Source of the DNA: Panorpa germanica
Taxonomy: Eukaryota; Arthropoda; Insecta; Mecoptera; Panorpidae
Direction of reading: 5' to 3'
Assembly: GCA_963678705.1 (NCBI GenBank)
Contig: OY783220.1
Span: 10,871,001-10,935,000, forward strand
DNA: 64,000 nucleotides
Shown: one piece after another, positions 60,401 through 64,000 of the stretch
How the letters are laid out: each line of letters starts with the position of its first letter
How positions within the stretch are numbered: position 1 is the first letter of the stretch
Position numbers and translations under genes: made by a program
The notes under the pieces: model-generated
What the model was told of the DNA's origin: nothing
The model's input: only the letters and a program-made list of their open reading frames with translations
Databases searched by the model: none

Positions 60401-62614
60401 CATAGGTCTAAATAAATATTAATATGTATGAATGTGTGTGAAATATTTTGTTGACTATGTTATATTTATACATTAATTTGATATTAAATAAATGTTGTTT
60501 TAAAATAAAGTTTTGTGGTTAAAACAGGAAATGAAACTATCAAATGCCAAGTAATTTATGGAATTATATTACACATTGGTGATGTTATAGTGTTATAAAT
60601 TATATATTTTGTGATATTAATTTTAGTGTTGGTTTTTTAATTCAATTTAAAAGTAAGTTTCATTCATTTTTTTAATTTTTATTCTTATTTATTATGTGAC
60701 ACTTTCGATAATAATTAGCCTCCTAGATCGTGCGATTTAACACATGTTCAAATTCTACGTTAATTTAGTAGTTTAAAAGTAGCGCTAAATTTTCTCAAAA
60801 TATTTTTCTTAATCCGATTTGTTTGTAAAGTTTAAAGTATCATTCCCACTCACTGTTTTAATTTAATTTTATATTTTGTATTTAATTTATATTGTTTAGC
60901 ATATGGCAATACGCGTAGTCATTTCAGGCGTGTTTTTTTCAGAACCTTACAAGGTCCAATGTCTGAAATTAAAAATATTAAATTAAGAAAAACTGTATTA
61001 TATAATAACCTCCAAAATGTGACAATCTGTGAAAATGCAGTAGGATTTACTTTTAAAAGAAGTTTAATATCAGTTTTTGAAAAATGTAGAAGTGAAAACA
61101 ATTTCTATTACTAATTGTTATTAAAAATAGCAATTTTAATTATTTCACATACAATTTTGACGAACTGTCAAAATTTATATTACTAACGATGCATACGCAC
61201 CAACTAAATTAACTAAACTTAAATTAAAACACAAATGTGAAAAGGAAAACGAGAACCTGAAATCTAGATTACAATATTAATTAAAAATAGTAAATTAAAT
61301 ATCAAAACAGTGAGTGGGAATAAGGCTTTATGCTCTGTTTGCACAAAACGAAATTAGCACTGGAAAGAAATAAAAGCGAAAATAGACAACATTAAATAAT
61401 TATATTTATTGCCGAGTTCATGTTTTAGGAAGTTTCATATCCCAGAGAATGCATACAAAGTACGGCGGTACTTTGATATGCATACGTATAAACCATATTA
61501 TGAATACAGTGGTGTATTGATAAACATTAAAATAGAAACTCTTCTTATTATAAAAAGTGTTTATGTGAAACAGGTCAAATACAACCTACTGGAAAAGTCG
61601 GAGGTCACAAATATTATGTTCTACTGTTAGACCACCCTAAAGCAATGGATTTTTTTTGTTAAATGGTAAAATATCATGTATAGAACGTTCATTTCATCAG
61701 TAATACAACTCCAAATATGTTAAATTTTATCCTCAATCTGATTCAAAACTCAGATACTTCGTAAATCTAACCAAATAAAATTATAAAGCAGATTGAACTT
61801 GTCGAATATCGTATAATATTAACTTTTTTGAAATCTTTAATTTTAAAATATAACCTCACTTTTAAGTCGTGTGTTTTCGTGATATGTTTCAAGTTAATAC
61901 TTGTTGAATTTCAATAAATATTACTGTTAAATATTTTACGGTATTTACATATTTTTAGTATTTTGTTTTAGAGTATTGGTATGAATGCTTGATATATGTA
62001 AATAAGTTCGTGAATTAATTAATAAAATTAAAAAAACACACAACAAGACAACATAAAGGAAAGGGACAATATACAATACAAGAACAATAAAAGAGTTCAG
62101 CTATAGATCTGACAGTCACCTATAAAAAGGATTATCTTTAGACGCTGATATATGCATATTTAAAGATTGTTTACTCTTTAAAGTTAAGAAAAAAATATAT
62201 ATATATACGTTGTAGGTTTAATGTTTTTATTATAGTAACAGCTCTAGTGTTTCTATATGGATTTAAATCGTGTTTGATTCTTAAACAAAGCTCAAGTAAT
62301 TAATAAGCAAGATAAATATTGGCCATGGCATTTTATTTATTGTTTATTAAGTGTTAGTATTTTGTTTAAGATTATTAACACGCACAAAGAACTTGACCTA
62401 TATTTGATGATGAACAATGAACAAACAAATCTGAATTAAATAATGTAATTAAATTGTTATGTCACTGTTGACAATTAAAGTCGCATTATAATTAATTAAG
62501 TAATTAAAAAGTTGCAACGCAGCATTCATTGTAACCGCTGTTTATATTATATGAAGATTCCATGTTTTGTTTAACTTTAAATGCTCTTAATAATCATTAA
62601 ATTTTATTATTAAA

Positions 62615-62868
62615 GCATGTCCAATTATTTTTTAATAACTCCTTATATGTTAGGAGATATTAACAAGTCATTTGGCCCTTTAATTATTAAAGGGAAAGAA
62701 TAAATCACCTACTCTTAATAGTACAGACATGTTACGTCATAAATATGGCCGACATCTCGAGCGCTAAAACTACAATTCAAACTTTTAATTGCTATATCTC
62801 CGTCAACATTTAGATATTTAATAAAATAAAAACGCCAATACACATTTATTGACATCTATTTCAATCTT
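62615..62868. repeat. Foldback-family half copy
   Basis: Carries CCTTATATGTTAGGAGATAT, ATAAATATGGCCGACATCTC, GCGCTAAAACTACAATTC and ACGCCAATACACATTTATTG in the same order as 26866-27397, but internally shortened. One arm only. Confidence 0.7.
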
Positions 62869-63181
62869 ATCGGTATGCTATACATTTCACTCAAAATGCC
62901 AATGCGTTTGTTATGAACCTTTAAATAGAAGATTATTTTAGGGCGCCTAAATGATTAATTAAAAGGATTTTGATTACAAATTTGATAAGAGAATAATTAA
63001 TCATCGTTAAATAACGACTTATTCCTGATAATATCATATCAGAATCATATCTCATTATAACTTTATTAATGCAATATTAAAAAAAAATTGATTGGCAGTT
63101 ATTAATGAGTAAGCGAGAAGCAGTTATGTATATGCTTATAGCATATATATATATGGAGTGTGAATAGCCTGTGTTTTCTAT

Positions 63182-63298
63182 AGATTAAAAGTGTGTCCAA
63201 AATGTGTGCGAGAGAGAAAGGTATATGTTCCTATTTGTTCTCTATGCGCATGCGTCGAAAGTGACAGTTGTCTAGATATAATAAATATTAATATTGTA
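63182..63298 (+). repeat. Half copy of the 8654-9122 TIR element
   Basis: Matches the complement of about 9005-9122: AGATTAAAAGTGTGTCC, GCGCATGCGTCGAAAGTGAC and TCTAGATATAATAAATATTA. No facing arm is present nearby. Confidence 0.7.
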
Positions 63299-63681
63299 TG
63301 GTGTTGTCTTTCTCTCTCGCTTTCCCACGTACTTCTAACTCACCAACTCGCGCTATTTGTTTACCATTAATATTTTTATATACGAGTATGTAATATCTCT
63401 ATAGAAAATGGTGAAAATTTGAACGCAAATTAATTAGAATCTTCAGGGGGTGGTTTATTTCATGGTCTAGTCAGGTTCAGTCAAGCAAGAGTTATGTAAC
63501 ATTGACCAAAAATAGATTCGTACATTTAACACGTCAATGTAGGTTGATTAAGTATTTATTGCTTAGAATTCGCCGGCGGGCTGTTGCCAACACATGCTAT
63601 GTATGAACACCATGGTTTCTTAGTCCAAGATCGCAGAGCTACAGTTCAAATTACGAGAGTTTGGCTTCGGGTTAGTTAAAA

Positions 63682-64000
63682 CGATACAAAAGAAGCATAT
63701 TTTCGATAATGTTTTTTGACGACACAGTTAATATATAATTATTTATATAATTACTACATGATAGAATGACATTTTAATTATACTTTGTAAAATTTTCATA
63801 AATAAATATCAAGAAATGAGGCATTGTCAGCGAATCTCCGCAGACGTCACAAAAAAAAGTAACATTACGGTGCCACTCATAACTTATCACTGGATTTTCT
63901 GAAATCGAAAAATCAAAATGATTTCATTAGTTGATAAGTTTCTGCAGGTAACGCTGTCAAGTTTTTCTTTTTTTATTGATTTTTTAAATTTTTATAGCAC
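63682..64000 (+). repeat. Dispersed direct repeat, copy 2 (cut by window end)
   Basis: Matches 1729-2047 in the same orientation with occasional differences (TATAATTATTTATATAATTA versus TACAATTATTTCTATAATTA). Unclassified. Its right boundary lies beyond the window. Confidence 0.7.

Larger units (their letters stand above)
56478..64000. other. Gene-poor right end of the window
   Basis: 7.5 kb without a recognisable coding exon. It begins with the transporter's 3' untranslated region (AATAAA at 56507-56512). It contains the foldback cluster at 59035-59873, a GC-richer island at 60141-60400, a foldback-family copy at 62615-62868, a half TIR element at 63182-63298, a MITE tip at 63637-63656 and the repeat at 63682-64000. 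A segment at 61475-61620 resembles 5545-5690 (ATTAATAAACATTAAAATAG versus TTGATAAACATTAAAATAG and later blocks). Short open frames, for example 59582-59809, fall inside repeats or are unrecognised. Confidence 0.55.

Overview
The window is AT-rich animal nuclear DNA with eight spliced protein-coding genes. All have GT-AG introns, many only 65-100 bases long, and every exon chain below was checked for reading-frame continuity. Gene content, intron size and transposon types point to an insect. The 3' ends of an R1-like LINE, with a C-terminal Cys-Cys-His-Cys motif of the kind I associate with ant and bee genomes, make Hymenoptera the best guess. That last step is inference from memory, not a search.

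Layout: 1-5861 is repeat-bearing upstream DNA. 5862-19439 (+) is a DCX-EMAP-type doublecortin/EML microtubule-binding protein in 16 exons. Its introns hold a U12-type intron, a young BEL/Pao LTR element and a 2.5-kb minisatellite. 19440-23845 has no recognisable gene. 23846-28962 (-) is bin3/MEPCE (7SK capping methyltransferase) with a long Ser/Thr-Pro tail. 31078-33290 (+) is GLOD4. 33576-35414 (-) is NCBP3. 36029-44787 (-) is SETD2/Set2. 45574-50295 (-) is MIOS/mio. 51144-52517 (+) is TMEM19. 53656-56477 (+) is a sialin-like SLC17 transporter. 56478-64000 has no recognisable gene and is rich in foldback and other dispersed repeats.

Three of the eight genes act on RNA polymerase II transcripts or chromatin: bin3 (7SK RNA, P-TEFb control), NCBP3 (alternative cap-binding complex) and SETD2 (H3K36 trimethylation during elongation). 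MIOS belongs to the GATOR2 nutrient-sensing complex. The rest are housekeeping membrane or enzyme genes and a mechanosensory cytoskeletal gene. bin3/GLOD4 and MIOS/TMEM19 are divergent pairs. GLOD4/NCBP3 converge with only 285 bases between stop codons.

Repeats: three R1-like LINE 3' ends, three tRNA-derived SINE-like copies, one BEL/Pao element with identical LTRs, a Harbinger-like MITE, several foldback/TIR families, a 28-copy minisatellite with higher-order structure and an (AT)n tract. I saw no tRNA or rRNA gene and no CRISPR array. I did not find a convincing new biological system. The most notable items are the textbook U12 intron, the bin3 tail, the minisatellite and several unassigned repeat families.
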